From positions 1,758,138-1,822,137 of the forward strand of contig NZ_FMTL01000001.1 of assembly GCF_900099645.1 (NCBI RefSeq): a stretch of 64,000 nucleotides of DNA, written 5' to 3'. The position numbers and the translations under genes were made by a program. The DNA is from Pseudomonas peli (GTDB taxonomy: Bacteria; Pseudomonadota; Gammaproteobacteria; Pseudomonadales; Pseudomonadaceae). Within the stretch, counting starts at the first letter, position 1. Each line of letters starts with the position of its first letter. The notes beneath the pieces were generated by a model that ran no database searches, was not told the origin of the DNA, and was given only the letters and a program-made list of their open reading frames with translations. Of this stretch, positions 26,321 through 36,380 are shown in pieces.

Positions 26321-27076
26321 ATGTCGCTGATGAGAGCATTGCTGACGCTGCTGGCTTGCCTGCCCTTTACCCTGGCTGCGCTGACGCACGCCGAGACCTT
26401 CAAGGTCGGGGTCGAGCTGCAGCCCTACCTGCCGTATTCCAACGTGCAGGACGGCCAATACCTGGGCTATGGCCGCGACTTGCTCGACGCCTTTGCGGCG
26501 CACCAGGGCCATGAATTTATCTACCAACCGCTGCCGGTACGGCGCCTGCTCAGTGACTTTCTCAACGACCGGGTAGATTTCAAATACCCGGATAACCCGC
26601 GCTGGAACGCTGATCAGAAAAAAGGCTATGCGCTGCACTACAGCCAAGCCGCTGCACCGGCGATAGACGGCGTACTGGTCAAGCCCGAGTTTCTCGGCCA
26701 GGGCTCTGCACGCTTACACCGTCTCGGCACCCAGCGCGGCTTTACCCCTTGGCCCTATCTGGATGAAATCAAGGCCGGCAAGATTCTGCTGATCCAGGCC
26801 AACCAGATCGATTCACTACTGGCCATGGCCATGAACGACCGGATCGACGGCGTTTACCTCAATCCACAAGTGATCCAGCACCAGTTCTACAACAGCGCGG
26901 AAAAAAGCCTGGTGTTCGACCCCAAACTGCCCTACCAGGATGACCACTACTTCCTGTCGAGCATCCGCCACCCCGAGGTGATCAAGCAGTTCGACGCCTT
27001 CCTCAGCAGTCAGGCCGAACTGGTACAAATGCTCAAAGACCGCCATGGCATTAGCGATCCGCTTAGCGGCCAATAA
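26321..27076 (+). CDS. Periplasmic solute-binding protein, paralog of the gene at 8021
   Basis: Protein of about 251 residues with a signal peptide (LLTLLACLPFTLAALTHAE). Fold and motifs match family 3 binding proteins (FKVGVELQPYLPYSN... GYGRDLLDAFAAHQG). It shares YPDNP, HYSQA, RGFTPWPYL and YLNPQV blocks with the protein at 8021. The start is either ATG 26321 or ATG 26330; both leave the signal peptide intact. No transporter partner gene is adjacent: the neighbouring BCCT carrier needs none. Confidence 0.75.
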   Translation: MSLMRALLTLLACLPFTLAALTHAETFKVGVELQPYLPYSNVQDGQYLGYGRDLLDAFAAHQGHEFIYQPLPVRRLLSDFLNDRVDFKYPDNPRWNADQKKGYALHYSQAAAPAIDGVLVKPEFLGQGSARLHRLGTQRGFTPWPYLDEIKAGKILLIQANQIDSLLAMAMNDRIDGVYLNPQVIQHQFYNSAEKSLVFDPKLPYQDDHYFLSSIRHPEVIKQFDAFLSSQAELVQMLKDRHGISDPLSGQ

Positions 27077-27090
27077 CTCACCTCGACTGC

Positions 27091-27606
27091 TTATTGCGGC
27101 TGCAAGGTTCCGCAATCCGCCGTCACCCAGCGCGCTTGGCTTTGCATGCTGCTGCTCTGGCCGTCGAAGGTGCCGTTGACCGTTGAGGTGAACGCTTTGT
27201 CGCTGACAAAGCGTGTCTCACCTTCGCCCTGGCCGTTGGGGCAGCTGAAGCGGAATGTCCACAGCTCGTCACTACGCTCGGTGACTTCATTGCTGCAGCC
27301 GGACTCGGGGTCTTGCAGGGGGATCTGCTGGGCCTTGATCTGCGCTTCGCTCATGCAGATACGCACACCCTTATCGCCCAGCTGAACGCCCTGCTGGGCC
27401 AGCATCTGCTCCATCATTTGCCGTTGCTCGGGCGGCAGGTTTTTCATCTGCTCAAGCATCTGTTCCATCCCCGGCACCGCCTGGCCGCCGACCTGCATCG
27501 TGTTCGAGCTGATTTCCCAGAGGCCGGGCTGGATATCCAGCGCGCTGGCCAGGGCGGGCAGTAGGCAAAGGCTAAGAAACAGAGGTTTGCTAACACCGCG
27601 GTGCAT
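27091..27606 (-). CDS. DUF3617 periplasmic protein
   Basis: Protein of 171 residues with a signal peptide (LFLSLCLLPALASA). The mature domain opens with LDIQPGLWEISSNTMQVGG, the DUF3617 hallmark, and has two Cys pairs (RICMSE, SGCSNE, FSCPNG, ADCGTL). A Met/Gln-rich loop (MEQMLEQMKNLPPEQRQMM) is inserted near residue 50. Function unknown. Single-gene unit convergent with the binding-protein gene. Confidence 0.8.
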   Translation of the reverse strand: MHRGVSKPLFLSLCLLPALASALDIQPGLWEISSNTMQVGGQAVPGMEQMLEQMKNLPPEQRQMMEQMLAQQGVQLGDKGVRICMSEAQIKAQQIPLQDPESGCSNEVTERSDELWTFRFSCPNGQGEGETRFVSDKAFTSTVNGTFDGQSSSMQSQARWVTADCGTLQPQ

Positions 27607-27652
27607 GATCGACTCCTGAGATGAGTGGGCGACCCTGCAAGCGTAGACCCTC

Positions 27653-28153
27653 TTAGGAAGCGTTCGCCTCGACCTCTTCCCGATAGATACGCAAGCCGCG
27701 CGCCTGGTAGTTGGCTAGCGCGCTGGAGTGATCAAGGCTGCAAGTATGCACCCAAACCTTGGTGGTGCCCGGCCAGGCCCAGGCGGACTGCAGCGCGTGA
27801 GTCAGCAACGGGCCGCCAAAGCCCTGACCGAAGAAGGCCTCAGCCAGGCCGAAATAGAGAATCTCCACCGCGCCGTCCGCATCGCGCAGCAGCTCGTAGT
27901 AACCGGCAATGGCGCCCTGGTGATAGGCCACCCAGGTGCGATGATGGGGCTGTTCGATCAGTTCGCGCCACTGCGCGTCCGTCCAGCTGAGTTTGTCGGT
28001 CCACTGCCAGGGCTCGCCGACCAGCTGGTAGAGAAAGCGGTTGAGCTGAAACTGCTTGAGCTGGCATTCCACCACGCTCAGGTCAGTCGGCAGCGGCTTG
28101 GCGCGGATCTGCTCGGGGTGCTGCATGTCCAGGTAATAGGTGATGGTGCTCAT
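27653..28153 (-). CDS. GNAT-family N-acetyltransferase
   Basis: Protein of 166 residues. GNAT motif A is present as EILYFGLAEAFFGQGFGGPLLTHAL (Q-G-F-G-G), with a preceding GAIAGYYELLRDADGAV strand and the end ALANYQARGLRIYREE. ATG 28153 has AGGA upstream and is preferred over a start seven codons earlier. Substrate unknown. Confidence 0.82.
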   Translation of the reverse strand: MSTITYYLDMQHPEQIRAKPLPTDLSVVECQLKQFQLNRFLYQLVGEPWQWTDKLSWTDAQWRELIEQPHHRTWVAYHQGAIAGYYELLRDADGAVEILYFGLAEAFFGQGFGGPLLTHALQSAWAWPGTTKVWVHTCSLDHSSALANYQARGLRIYREEVEANAS

Positions 28154-28206
28154 AACATCCTGCTTGTCAGTCAATGTGCTGAAGCTAACCGTTACTGCAA
28201 ACGAAC

Positions 28207-28238
28207 AAAACCCCCACCGGCTGGGCCAAATGGGGGTT
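28207..28238 (-). terminator. Rho-independent terminator of the TRAP operon
   Basis: On the minus strand AACCCCCA (from 28238), a 14-nt GC-rich loop, then TGGGGGTTTTG. The stem of eight pairs and the short T tract lie about 45 bp after the DUF1850 stop. Confidence 0.75.
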
Positions 28239-28284
28239 CTCCTCTACAACAACCAGGGCTTGTGGCCCGGGAGCGAACGCAGCC

Positions 28285-28707
28285 TTAGCCGTCGTCCTGG
28301 CCTGCCGCCGAGGCGGCCGGGGAGCTTTGCTCACAGCTCCAGAGTTCCAACGCCGGCTGGGTCGCTTGTGGCGGGCCGAGCCATTCACTCATCGAGTGGC
28401 AACGCTGGTTGAAACACAGTTGATAATCCCCTGCCTCGGGGGTTCGCCCCAAACGCAGTGGCTGCAAGGGTGGTAGCTGACGCTGGTAATGCCAGCTGCC
28501 CTCGCGCAGTTCGGCGCCGTCTGGAATCTCCATACCGGCCCCGGAACCTTTGACCCGCGCCTCGCCGAGGAGCAACCCCTCAGGCGTCACGCGGTAATCC
28601 TCTTCCCAACGAATCTTCTCAATCGTATGTGTCCAGGCCAGGGTAAAGCTGGGCGTGGGCACTTCTGCCCACACCGCGCCCGCCAAACCCAGGCACAGGC
28701 CGATCAC
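28285..28707 (-). CDS. DUF1850 protein, partner of the TRAP permease
   Basis: Protein of 140 residues from GTG 28707, which overlaps the stop of the fused TRAP permease by 4 bp. It has a signal-like N-terminus (GLCLGLAGAVWAE). The DUF1850 core is FTLAWTHTIEKIRWEEDYRV ... VKGSGAGMEIPDGAELREGSW. The family is almost always next to TAXI-type TRAP permeases, which supports an accessory role in substrate transport. The reaction is not known. Confidence 0.82.
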   Translation of the reverse strand: MIGLCLGLAGAVWAEVPTPSFTLAWTHTIEKIRWEEDYRVTPEGLLLGEARVKGSGAGMEIPDGAELREGSWHYQRQLPPLQPLRLGRTPEAGDYQLCFNQRCHSMSEWLGPPQATQPALELWSCEQSSPAASAAGQDDG

Positions 28708-30731
28708 GCAGTGGCCAGCTGAGCGCGACGAGCACGCCAGACATGCTGGGCGATAAACAGCGCCGCCAGAACGAAGCCGATCTCGTCACTCATCGGCGTG
28801 GCCAGAATCAGACTGACACCGGCGCCGAAGGCCAACGCGCGCTCCCACCAGCTCAGTTTGGCCTGCAGGTAGCCGGTAAATGCCGCCCCCCAGATGCCGA
28901 TGGCCAGCAGCGCCTTGGCTACCACATACAGCGTGGCCAGCAGACTATCGCCCTGCAGCATCAGCGCCGGTTCGTATACCGCCATAAACGGCACCACGAA
29001 ACCGGCCACGGCGATACGCACGGCCCACAGGCTGATCTTCAGGCCGCTCTCCTTGGCAATCGGTGCGGCCGCGAAACAGGCCAGCGCCACCGGCGGCGTG
29101 AGGTCGGCCATGATGCCGAAATAGAACACGAACATGTGTGACACGATCAGCGGCACGCCCAGCTCCAGCAACGCCGGCGCGGCAATCGAGCTGGTGATGA
29201 TGTAGTTAGGAATGGTCGGGATGCCCATACCCAGCACCAGGCAGGTGAGCATGGTCAACACCAGCGAAAGGAACAGGTTGTCCTGACCGATGGCGAGGAT
29301 GTAACCGGCAAAGGTCGAAGCCACACCGGTCAGCGAGACCACACCGATAATCACCCCCACCAGGGCGCAGGCAATGCCCACTGGCACCGCATGCCGTGCA
29401 CCTTCCACCAGCGCATGCAGACAGATCACCAAGGTGTCGCGGCCGCCTTTGATAAACCAGCAGATCGCCACCAGCAACGCGACGACGCCGAACACCACAC
29501 CGATACCGAGCTGGAAGAAGCCGGCGCAGAGCACGCCCAGGGCAATCCAGAAGGCAAAACGCATGACCTTGGACGACACCCGCAGGATGATCGCCGAGCC
29601 GAGAATCACGATGGCGGTCAGCGCCAGGCCGACCATGCCGGAGAACAGCGGCGTGCGCCCCGAGAACAGCAGGTAGATAAGGATGAACAGCGGAATCAGC
29701 AGGTACCAGCGCTCCTTCACCGCCGTCCAGGGGTTCGGGCACTGGTCTTTCGGCAGGCCCTGCAGGTTGGCGCGCTTGGCTTCCAGATGGACCATCCAGA
29801 ACACCGAGCCGAAGTACAGCAATGCCGGAATCAGCGCGGCCTTGGCCACCTCGAAGAACGGTACGTTGATCGTCTCGGCCATGATAAAGGCCACCGCGCC
29901 CATGATCGGCGGCATGATCTGGCTGCCCATCGACGAGGTCGCTTCCACGCCGCCGGCAAACGCCGGCTTGTAGCCGAAACGCTTCATCAGCGGGATGGTG
30001 AACTGGCCGGTGGTGACCACGTTGGCCACGCCCGAACCGGTGATGGTGCCCATCAGCGCCGACGACACCACCGAGACCTTGGCCGGGCCGCCGAGTTTGT
30101 GGCCGAACAGGCCCATGGCGAAGTCGGTAAACAGCTTGATCATCCCGGCCTGTTCAAGGAACGCGCCGAACAGAATAAACAGGAAGATGTAGGTGGCCGA
30201 TACATAGGTCGGCGTGCCGTACAGCCCCTCGGTGCCGAAGGCCAGCTGGTTGACCAGCTGATCGATGCCGTAGCCACGGTGCATCAGGTCGCCCGGCAGG
30301 TACTGGCCGAACAGGCCGTAGGCCAGAAACAGCGCGCAGATGATTGGCAAGGCAATGCCCATCACCCGCCGTGCGGCTTCGAACACCAGGACGATTAGCA
30401 GCAGGCCAACGACCATGTCGCTCTGGGTCAGGTCACCGGAACGTTGAATCAGATCGGCTTCGAAGTACCACTGGTAAAACGCCGTGGCCATGCCGGCCAG
30501 ACCCAGTAGCCAAGCCAGCGGCTGCCAGGGCTGCTCTTTGCCACGGGCGGGAAAACAGAGAAACACCACCAACAGCAGAAAACCCACATGCACGGCACGC
30601 AGAATCTGGCTGGATACCGGGTGGAAGGCCGCGGTGATGATCTGGAAAATGGAGAACAGCAGCGCGACATAGAACAGCGCTTTCGGCCAATCGCCGGGGT
30701 TGGCGGCAAGGCCTTGATTGTGGTCACTCAT
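28704..30731 (-). CDS. Fused TRAP transporter permease (DctQM-type, TAXI-TRAP)
   Basis: Protein of 675 residues combining the small four-helix and large twelve-helix TRAP subunits in one chain. GSGVANVVTTGQFTIPLMKRFGYKPAFAGGVEATSSMGSQIMPPIMG is split across helices as in the 4TM/12TM fusions, and GMGIPTIPNYI with MADLTPPVALACFAA are conserved sodium/substrate-site blocks. ATG 30731 starts MSDHNQG. It works with the TAXI binding protein encoded upstream. The ligand is unknown; many fused systems carry C4-dicarboxylates, glutamate-like acids or other carboxylates. Confidence 0.9.
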   Translation of the reverse strand: MSDHNQGLAANPGDWPKALFYVALLFSIFQIITAAFHPVSSQILRAVHVGFLLLVVFLCFPARGKEQPWQPLAWLLGLAGMATAFYQWYFEADLIQRSGDLTQSDMVVGLLLIVLVFEAARRVMGIALPIICALFLAYGLFGQYLPGDLMHRGYGIDQLVNQLAFGTEGLYGTPTYVSATYIFLFILFGAFLEQAGMIKLFTDFAMGLFGHKLGGPAKVSVVSSALMGTITGSGVANVVTTGQFTIPLMKRFGYKPAFAGGVEATSSMGSQIMPPIMGAVAFIMAETINVPFFEVAKAALIPALLYFGSVFWMVHLEAKRANLQGLPKDQCPNPWTAVKERWYLLIPLFILIYLLFSGRTPLFSGMVGLALTAIVILGSAIILRVSSKVMRFAFWIALGVLCAGFFQLGIGVVFGVVALLVAICWFIKGGRDTLVICLHALVEGARHAVPVGIACALVGVIIGVVSLTGVASTFAGYILAIGQDNLFLSLVLTMLTCLVLGMGIPTIPNYIITSSIAAPALLELGVPLIVSHMFVFYFGIMADLTPPVALACFAAAPIAKESGLKISLWAVRIAVAGFVVPFMAVYEPALMLQGDSLLATLYVVAKALLAIGIWGAAFTGYLQAKLSWWERALAFGAGVSLILATPMSDEIGFVLAALFIAQHVWRARRAQLATA

Positions 30732-30837
30732 GGAGCAGATGCCCTCACTACAACGTTGCCAGCACAAGAGTCGCCAACAAAACCTGCCGTGGCGCGCACG
30801 CCGGTTTTATTCGCAGCTCTAGCTCATATTCGGGAGC

Positions 30838-30863
30838 GGTTGGCGCTGCGCACAGCGCCAACC
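30838..30863. repeat. Intercistronic hairpin between TAXI and permease genes
   Basis: GGTTGGCGCTG-CGCA-CAGCGCCAACC, a perfect 11-bp stem with a 4-nt loop, followed by CTACAGG. The form resembles pseudomonad REP-like elements. Located after the binding-protein gene, it may stabilise that upstream mRNA or reduce read-through to the permease, giving the binding-protein excess usual for such transporters (inference). Confidence 0.6.
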
Positions 30864-30887
30864 TACAGGGTTAACCCTTCAGCAGCC

Positions 30888-31841
30888 TTACAACGCGCCA
30901 GCTTCCTTGTAGAAGCGCTCGGCACCCGGATGCAGTGGGATCGGCAGGCCCTTGGCGGCGCCTTCCAGCTTGATGTCCTTGGCCGCCGAGTGGGCGTTAC
31001 CCAGGCGCTCGAGGTTGTCGAACATCAGCTTGGTCATCTGATAGGCCACTTCATCGGACACGCCTTCATGGCTGACCAGAATGTTGGTGATGGCCACGGT
31101 CGGTACATCGCTATCCTGACCGTCGTAGGTGCCGGCTGGAATCGAGGCAGCCTGATAGGCGGCGTTGTCGATCTTCGCGGTGATCTCCGCCGGAATGGCG
31201 ACGAAGGTGATCGGCAGGGTCGCGGCCAGGTCACGAATTGCTGCCATGCCCAGGCCCGAGGACTGCAGGGTGGCATCCAGCTGACGGTTCTTGATCAGCT
31301 CGACCGACTCGGCGTACGGCAGAAACTCAACCTTGCCCATGTCTTCATAGCTCAGGCCGGCGGCCTTGAAGATGGCGCGGGCGTTCAGCTCGGTGCCGGA
31401 TTTCGGCGCGCCAACGGAGATGCGCTTGCCCTTCAGGTCAGCCAGGGTGGTAATGCCGGATTCCTTGCTGGCGACGATCTGGATGTAGTTCGGGTAGGTG
31501 CCGGCAATCGCCCGCAGCTTTTTCAGCGGCGCCTTGAAGCCGGCGTCTTCTACACCATTCCAGGCATCGGCGACCGAGTCACCGAGGGCGAAGGCCAGCT
31601 CGCCGCGACCGGCTTGCAGCAGGTTGAGGTTTTCCACCGAAGCCTTGGTGGCCTGCACCGAGGTCTTCGAGCCTTCGATGCCATTGCTGTACAGCTGCGA
31701 AAGGGCCACACCGATGGGGTAATACACACCGCTGGTGCCACCGGTGAGCACGTTGATGAACGTTGGGGCGGCGAGTACCGCGGTGCTTGCGGTAAAGGCT
31801 GCGGCAGCAGCAAACAGGCTGAAACGTTTGGTCATTCGCAT
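30888..31841 (-). CDS. TAXI-family TRAP solute-binding protein
   Basis: Protein of 317 residues with a signal peptide (SLFAAAAAFTASTAVLA, cleavage before APTF). The TAXI hallmarks are FINVLTGGTSGVYYPIGVALSQLY near the N-terminus and GDSVADAW / VGAPKSGTELNARAIF in the body. It captures the substrate for the fused permease encoded downstream. A sigma54 promoter about 270 bp upstream and the DctBD-like pair next to it suggest substrate-induced expression. Confidence 0.92.
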   Translation of the reverse strand: MRMTKRFSLFAAAAAFTASTAVLAAPTFINVLTGGTSGVYYPIGVALSQLYSNGIEGSKTSVQATKASVENLNLLQAGRGELAFALGDSVADAWNGVEDAGFKAPLKKLRAIAGTYPNYIQIVASKESGITTLADLKGKRISVGAPKSGTELNARAIFKAAGLSYEDMGKVEFLPYAESVELIKNRQLDATLQSSGLGMAAIRDLAATLPITFVAIPAEITAKIDNAAYQAASIPAGTYDGQDSDVPTVAITNILVSHEGVSDEVAYQMTKLMFDNLERLGNAHSAAKDIKLEGAAKGLPIPLHPGAERFYKEAGAL

Positions 31842-32105
31842 GGAAGAATCTCCGTCGTTGTTATGGCTTTATGCAGAGGTTTCACTGTCAACGCTGCGCG
31901 CCACCGGGGGGCGGTGCAGCGCCGGGACTAACGCAATAGCGAAAAGGAGCAGAGGCTCACGCGCGGCCTGAGCCGAGCGCACAAGAGGTGGGCAATGGAT
32001 GCCGAGCGCGACAGGCGCGCAGACGATGCGGGGCAGTACATGGGGTTCACCTCTTGTCTTTCTTATAGAGGCCGAGGCAATCGAGTGCCCGGCTGACAAG
32101 AGCTA
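31842..32105. other. Long leader of the TAXI gene, no supported gene
   Basis: About 260 bp between the TAXI start and the sigma54 promoter. Small frames exist here but none has family features or a good ribosome binding site. If transcription begins near 32096 the mRNA has a leader of about 250 nt, unusually long for a transporter gene. I see no known riboswitch core. Confidence 0.4.
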
Positions 32106-32106
32106 T

Positions 32107-32122
32107 AGCAGATGCCGTGCCA
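32107..32122 (-). promoter_or_regulatory. Sigma54 (-24/-12) promoter of the TAXI-TRAP operon
   Basis: On the minus strand TGGCACGGCATCTGCT, with the required GG-N10-GC spacing and a complete TGGCACG -24 element; the -12 block is CTGC instead of TTGC. It points to the TAXI gene and lies between it and a sigma54-activator gene. Confidence 0.78.
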
Positions 32123-32186
32123 GTGAGAGAAAAGCCCCTTCTAGAGCCTTTACTCCAATCAGCACTGTCAGCCTGGCGGCTGTAGT

Positions 32187-32234
32187 AAGCGGAAATCCGC
32201 CAATGAAAAAACTCAGATAAGCGAAATTCCGCCG
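32187..32234. promoter_or_regulatory. Paired upstream activator palindromes
   Basis: GCGGAAATCCGC (32189-32200) and GCGAAATTCCGC (32221-32232), each preceded by TAA, are near-palindromes in the same orientation with centres 32 bp apart (about three turns). They lie about 70-110 bp upstream of the -24 element, the usual place for activator sites of sigma54 promoters. Likely targets of the adjacent DctD-like regulator. Confidence 0.6.
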
Positions 32235-32242
32235 ACTAGTTC

Positions 32243-33595
<1,353 letters not shown>

Positions 33596-33655
33596 ATCAC
33601 CTCCTGATCAATCGGCGGCAGTGTAGCGCGGATAAAATCCGGGAAATAACCCGCA

Positions 33656-35410
33656 CTACGCATTCGGCGCTGCCGGCAAGCGCAGGGTAAACACCGCGCC
33701 CTGCTCGCCATTGGCCGCCTCCAGGCTGCCGCCCAGCTCACGGATGATGCCGTAGGACACCGCCAAACCGAGGCCCAATCCGGCGCCCACCGGTTTGGTG
33801 GTAAAGAACGGCTCGAACACATGCCCCAGCGCCTCGCTGGCGATCCCGCCGCCGCTGTCGGCGATGCTCAGCAGACACTGCTCGGCCTGACGCTCGATAC
33901 GAATCTGCAACTGCCGCACGGTGCTGTCCGCCATGGCATCCAGGGCATTGTTCAGCAGATTGAGCAGCACCTGCTCCAGGCGAATCGCATCACCCAACAC
34001 CCGCGCTTCGCTGTCGATCTCGCTGAGCAGCTGCACCTGTTCGCTGCGCAGGCGCGGCGCCAACAGCTGCAAGGCTTGCTCCAGCACATCGCTCAACCGC
34101 AGACGCTCGCTCAGCCCCGCCGGGCTTTTGCGGGCAAAGGTTTTCAGGTGACCGGTGAGCCCGGCGATGCGTTGCAGCAGGCCATCGATACGCTGCAGCC
34201 CTTCGCGCACGTCGTCCTGACGACCGCTATCGAGCAACAGGCGCAAGCTGCCCAGCTGCATCTGCATGGCCGTCAGCGGCTGGTTGATTTCATGGGCCAT
34301 GGCGGCGGACATCTGCCCCAGCGCCGCCATCTTCGCCGCATGCACCAGGCCTTCCTGGGCCTCGCGCAATTCGGCGGTGCGCAGCGCCACTTCACGTTCC
34401 AGGCGCTCACGAATGCCAGCCTGCAGACGCTGAGTCTTGCGCCGCTGGGCCAGGTAGAGCAGCAGAAAGGCCAGGGTCATCCACACCCCGGCGGCGGCCA
34501 GACGATAGCTGCGCACGCTGTCGACCAGGGTTTTCGGCTCGTGCAGCAGGTGCAGGGTCCAGCCTTCATCGCCCAGGGCCTGGCGTTGCCAGAGATAATC
34601 ACGCGGGCCGTCCGGACCCTCGACCCGGCGCCACTGGCTGTCGTTGTCGATCTGCCGGCGCAGCGTGCTGGCCAGCGGCTGCAGCGCCTGTTCGGCGTAT
34701 TTGCGCACCTCCACCAGCTCGGCGCGGGCCTGCTCGCTCAAACTGTCGAGGGCGAGAAAACGCCAGGCCGGACGGTTACTGAGGATCGCCACCGAGTAGC
34801 TGTCGGCCACCAGCAGCACGCCGGGCTGGCTAGCCCATTCACGCTGCAGCTCTTCCAGCTCCAGCTTGACCACCAGCACGCCGAGCACCGTGCCGTTGTC
34901 GTCGCGCACCGCATGGGAGAGGAAATAACCAGGGATGCCGGTGGTCACGCCCACCGCAAAATAGCGCCCAGAGGACTGACGCACGGCATCCTGAAAATAC
35001 GGGCGGAAGGCGTAGTTGTTGCCGACAAAACTGCTCCAGTCGCGCCAGTTACTGGCCACCAGGGTTTCGCCTTTATCGTTGAGCAGATACAGCACGTTTG
35101 AACCGGCGGCCGTGTTGAGCTGCTCCAACCGTTCATTGAGTTTGCTGCGCAGCAAGCTGTCATCCGGCGCGCGCAGCAGCGACTTGATATCGCTGTCCAG
35201 CGCGAGCACCTCGGGCACCGAGCGGAAGCGTTCGACCAGGGTGTGGATCGACTGCGCATACAGCTGCAACTGCCCGCGCGCCTCCACGCTGCGCTCCTGC
35301 CAGGCGCGCTGCTCGGCATAACGCCCGGCCAGCCAGATGCTCGCCAGCAAGCCGAGCAGAATCAGCAGGACGATCAGGGCAACGCGGTAACGCAGTAGAA
35401 AGGCAGACAT
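33656..35410 (-). CDS. DctB-like membrane sensor histidine kinase
   Basis: Protein of 584 residues. Two membrane helices (about 8-28 and 295-315) flank a periplasmic double-Cache domain (SVEARGQLQLYAQSIHTLVERFRSVPEVLA... TTGIPGYFLSHAVRDDNG). A coiled linker leads to HisKA with AMAHEINQPLTAMQMQLGSL and HATPase with N-box NLLNNALDAM and G boxes DSGGG / GLGLGLAVSYG. The architecture is that of DctB C4-dicarboxylate sensors. ATG 35410 chosen because the first helix follows it. Partner of the sigma54 activator downstream. Confidence 0.88.
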   Translation of the reverse strand: MSAFLLRYRVALIVLLILLGLLASIWLAGRYAEQRAWQERSVEARGQLQLYAQSIHTLVERFRSVPEVLALDSDIKSLLRAPDDSLLRSKLNERLEQLNTAAGSNVLYLLNDKGETLVASNWRDWSSFVGNNYAFRPYFQDAVRQSSGRYFAVGVTTGIPGYFLSHAVRDDNGTVLGVLVVKLELEELQREWASQPGVLLVADSYSVAILSNRPAWRFLALDSLSEQARAELVEVRKYAEQALQPLASTLRRQIDNDSQWRRVEGPDGPRDYLWQRQALGDEGWTLHLLHEPKTLVDSVRSYRLAAAGVWMTLAFLLLYLAQRRKTQRLQAGIRERLEREVALRTAELREAQEGLVHAAKMAALGQMSAAMAHEINQPLTAMQMQLGSLRLLLDSGRQDDVREGLQRIDGLLQRIAGLTGHLKTFARKSPAGLSERLRLSDVLEQALQLLAPRLRSEQVQLLSEIDSEARVLGDAIRLEQVLLNLLNNALDAMADSTVRQLQIRIERQAEQCLLSIADSGGGIASEALGHVFEPFFTTKPVGAGLGLGLAVSYGIIRELGGSLEAANGEQGAVFTLRLPAAPNA

Positions 35411-35549
35411 GCGCGGCTCGCAGCAAGGCGGAGCCGGCATGGTAAGACAAAGCATCGCGCCGTGCAGAGCGCAGCGGCTCGACTGTTTGAACAAGCGCCG
35501 GCGGCCGCTATAGTCAGCGCTGGCTATACGGCGATTACGCCAGGGACGC

Positions 35550-36380
35550 ATGATGAGCACTGAGCAACAGGCCACTACCCCACGCTTCTGGCGCGACCCG
35601 GCGCTGCCCTTCGTGGAAACGCGCGAAGCCCTCGATGGCCGTTTGTTGTGCTACGCCAAGCATTCCCATGAGTGTTTTTCGATCGGCACCATCACCCGGG
35701 GCCGCAGCACCTACTTCAATGAAAAGGCGCGCGAGCAGGTCGCGGCCGGCACGCTGGTGCTGATGAGCCCGGGTGACGTGCATGCCTGCAACCCCGTGGA
35801 TGGGCAGCCCTGGTCGTATCGCATGTTCTATATCGACAGCGCCTGGCTGGGCGAGCTGCAACACCAGCTGGGGTTCGGCCACAACCCGCAACTGCAGCCC
35901 TTCTCCGCTATCCTCAGCCGCGACCCTGAGCTGTTCAACGGCCTCAACCAGCTGTACGACCTGCTCAATGCCGCGTCGGTCGATCAGCTGCGCAAAGAGT
36001 GCGCCCTGATCGACTATTTCAGCACCCTGCAACAGCGCCTGGCACCCGCGCCGGCCCCCGCACGCGAGGACAACCCGCGCATCCGTCTGGCCGCAGAATT
36101 TATCCGCGCGCACTGCACCCAAACGCTCAAGCTGGAAGACATCTGCAGCGCCGCCGAGCTGTCGCCCTCCTACCTGATTCGCAGTTTCCGCCAGCACTAC
36201 GGCATGACCCCACATGCCTACCTGCTCAACTGCCGTGTGCAAGTGGCCCAGGCCGGGCTGAAACGCGGCGAGTCGATTGCCGAGGTGGCGCTGGACGCCG
36301 GCTTTGCCGACCAGGCGCACTTGCAGCGCACCTTCAAACAGCTGCTCGCCGCCACCCCCGGGCAATACCGCCGCGCCTGA
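35550..36380 (+). CDS. AraC-family transcriptional regulator
   Basis: Protein of 276 residues. An N-terminal cupin-type ligand domain (HSHECFSIGTITRGRSTYF... MSPGDVHACNP) is followed by two C-terminal helix-turn-helix motifs: LKLEDICSAAELSPSYLIRSFRQHYGMTPHAYL and IAEVALDAGFADQAHLQRTFKQ. Ends 1 bp before the convergent LysE-type exporter stop; this arrangement commonly pairs regulator and exporter, so the exporter may be a target. Confidence 0.9.
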   Translation: MMSTEQQATTPRFWRDPALPFVETREALDGRLLCYAKHSHECFSIGTITRGRSTYFNEKAREQVAAGTLVLMSPGDVHACNPVDGQPWSYRMFYIDSAWLGELQHQLGFGHNPQLQPFSAILSRDPELFNGLNQLYDLLNAASVDQLRKECALIDYFSTLQQRLAPAPAPAREDNPRIRLAAEFIRAHCTQTLKLEDICSAAELSPSYLIRSFRQHYGMTPHAYLLNCRVQVAQAGLKRGESIAEVALDAGFADQAHLQRTFKQLLAATPGQYRRA

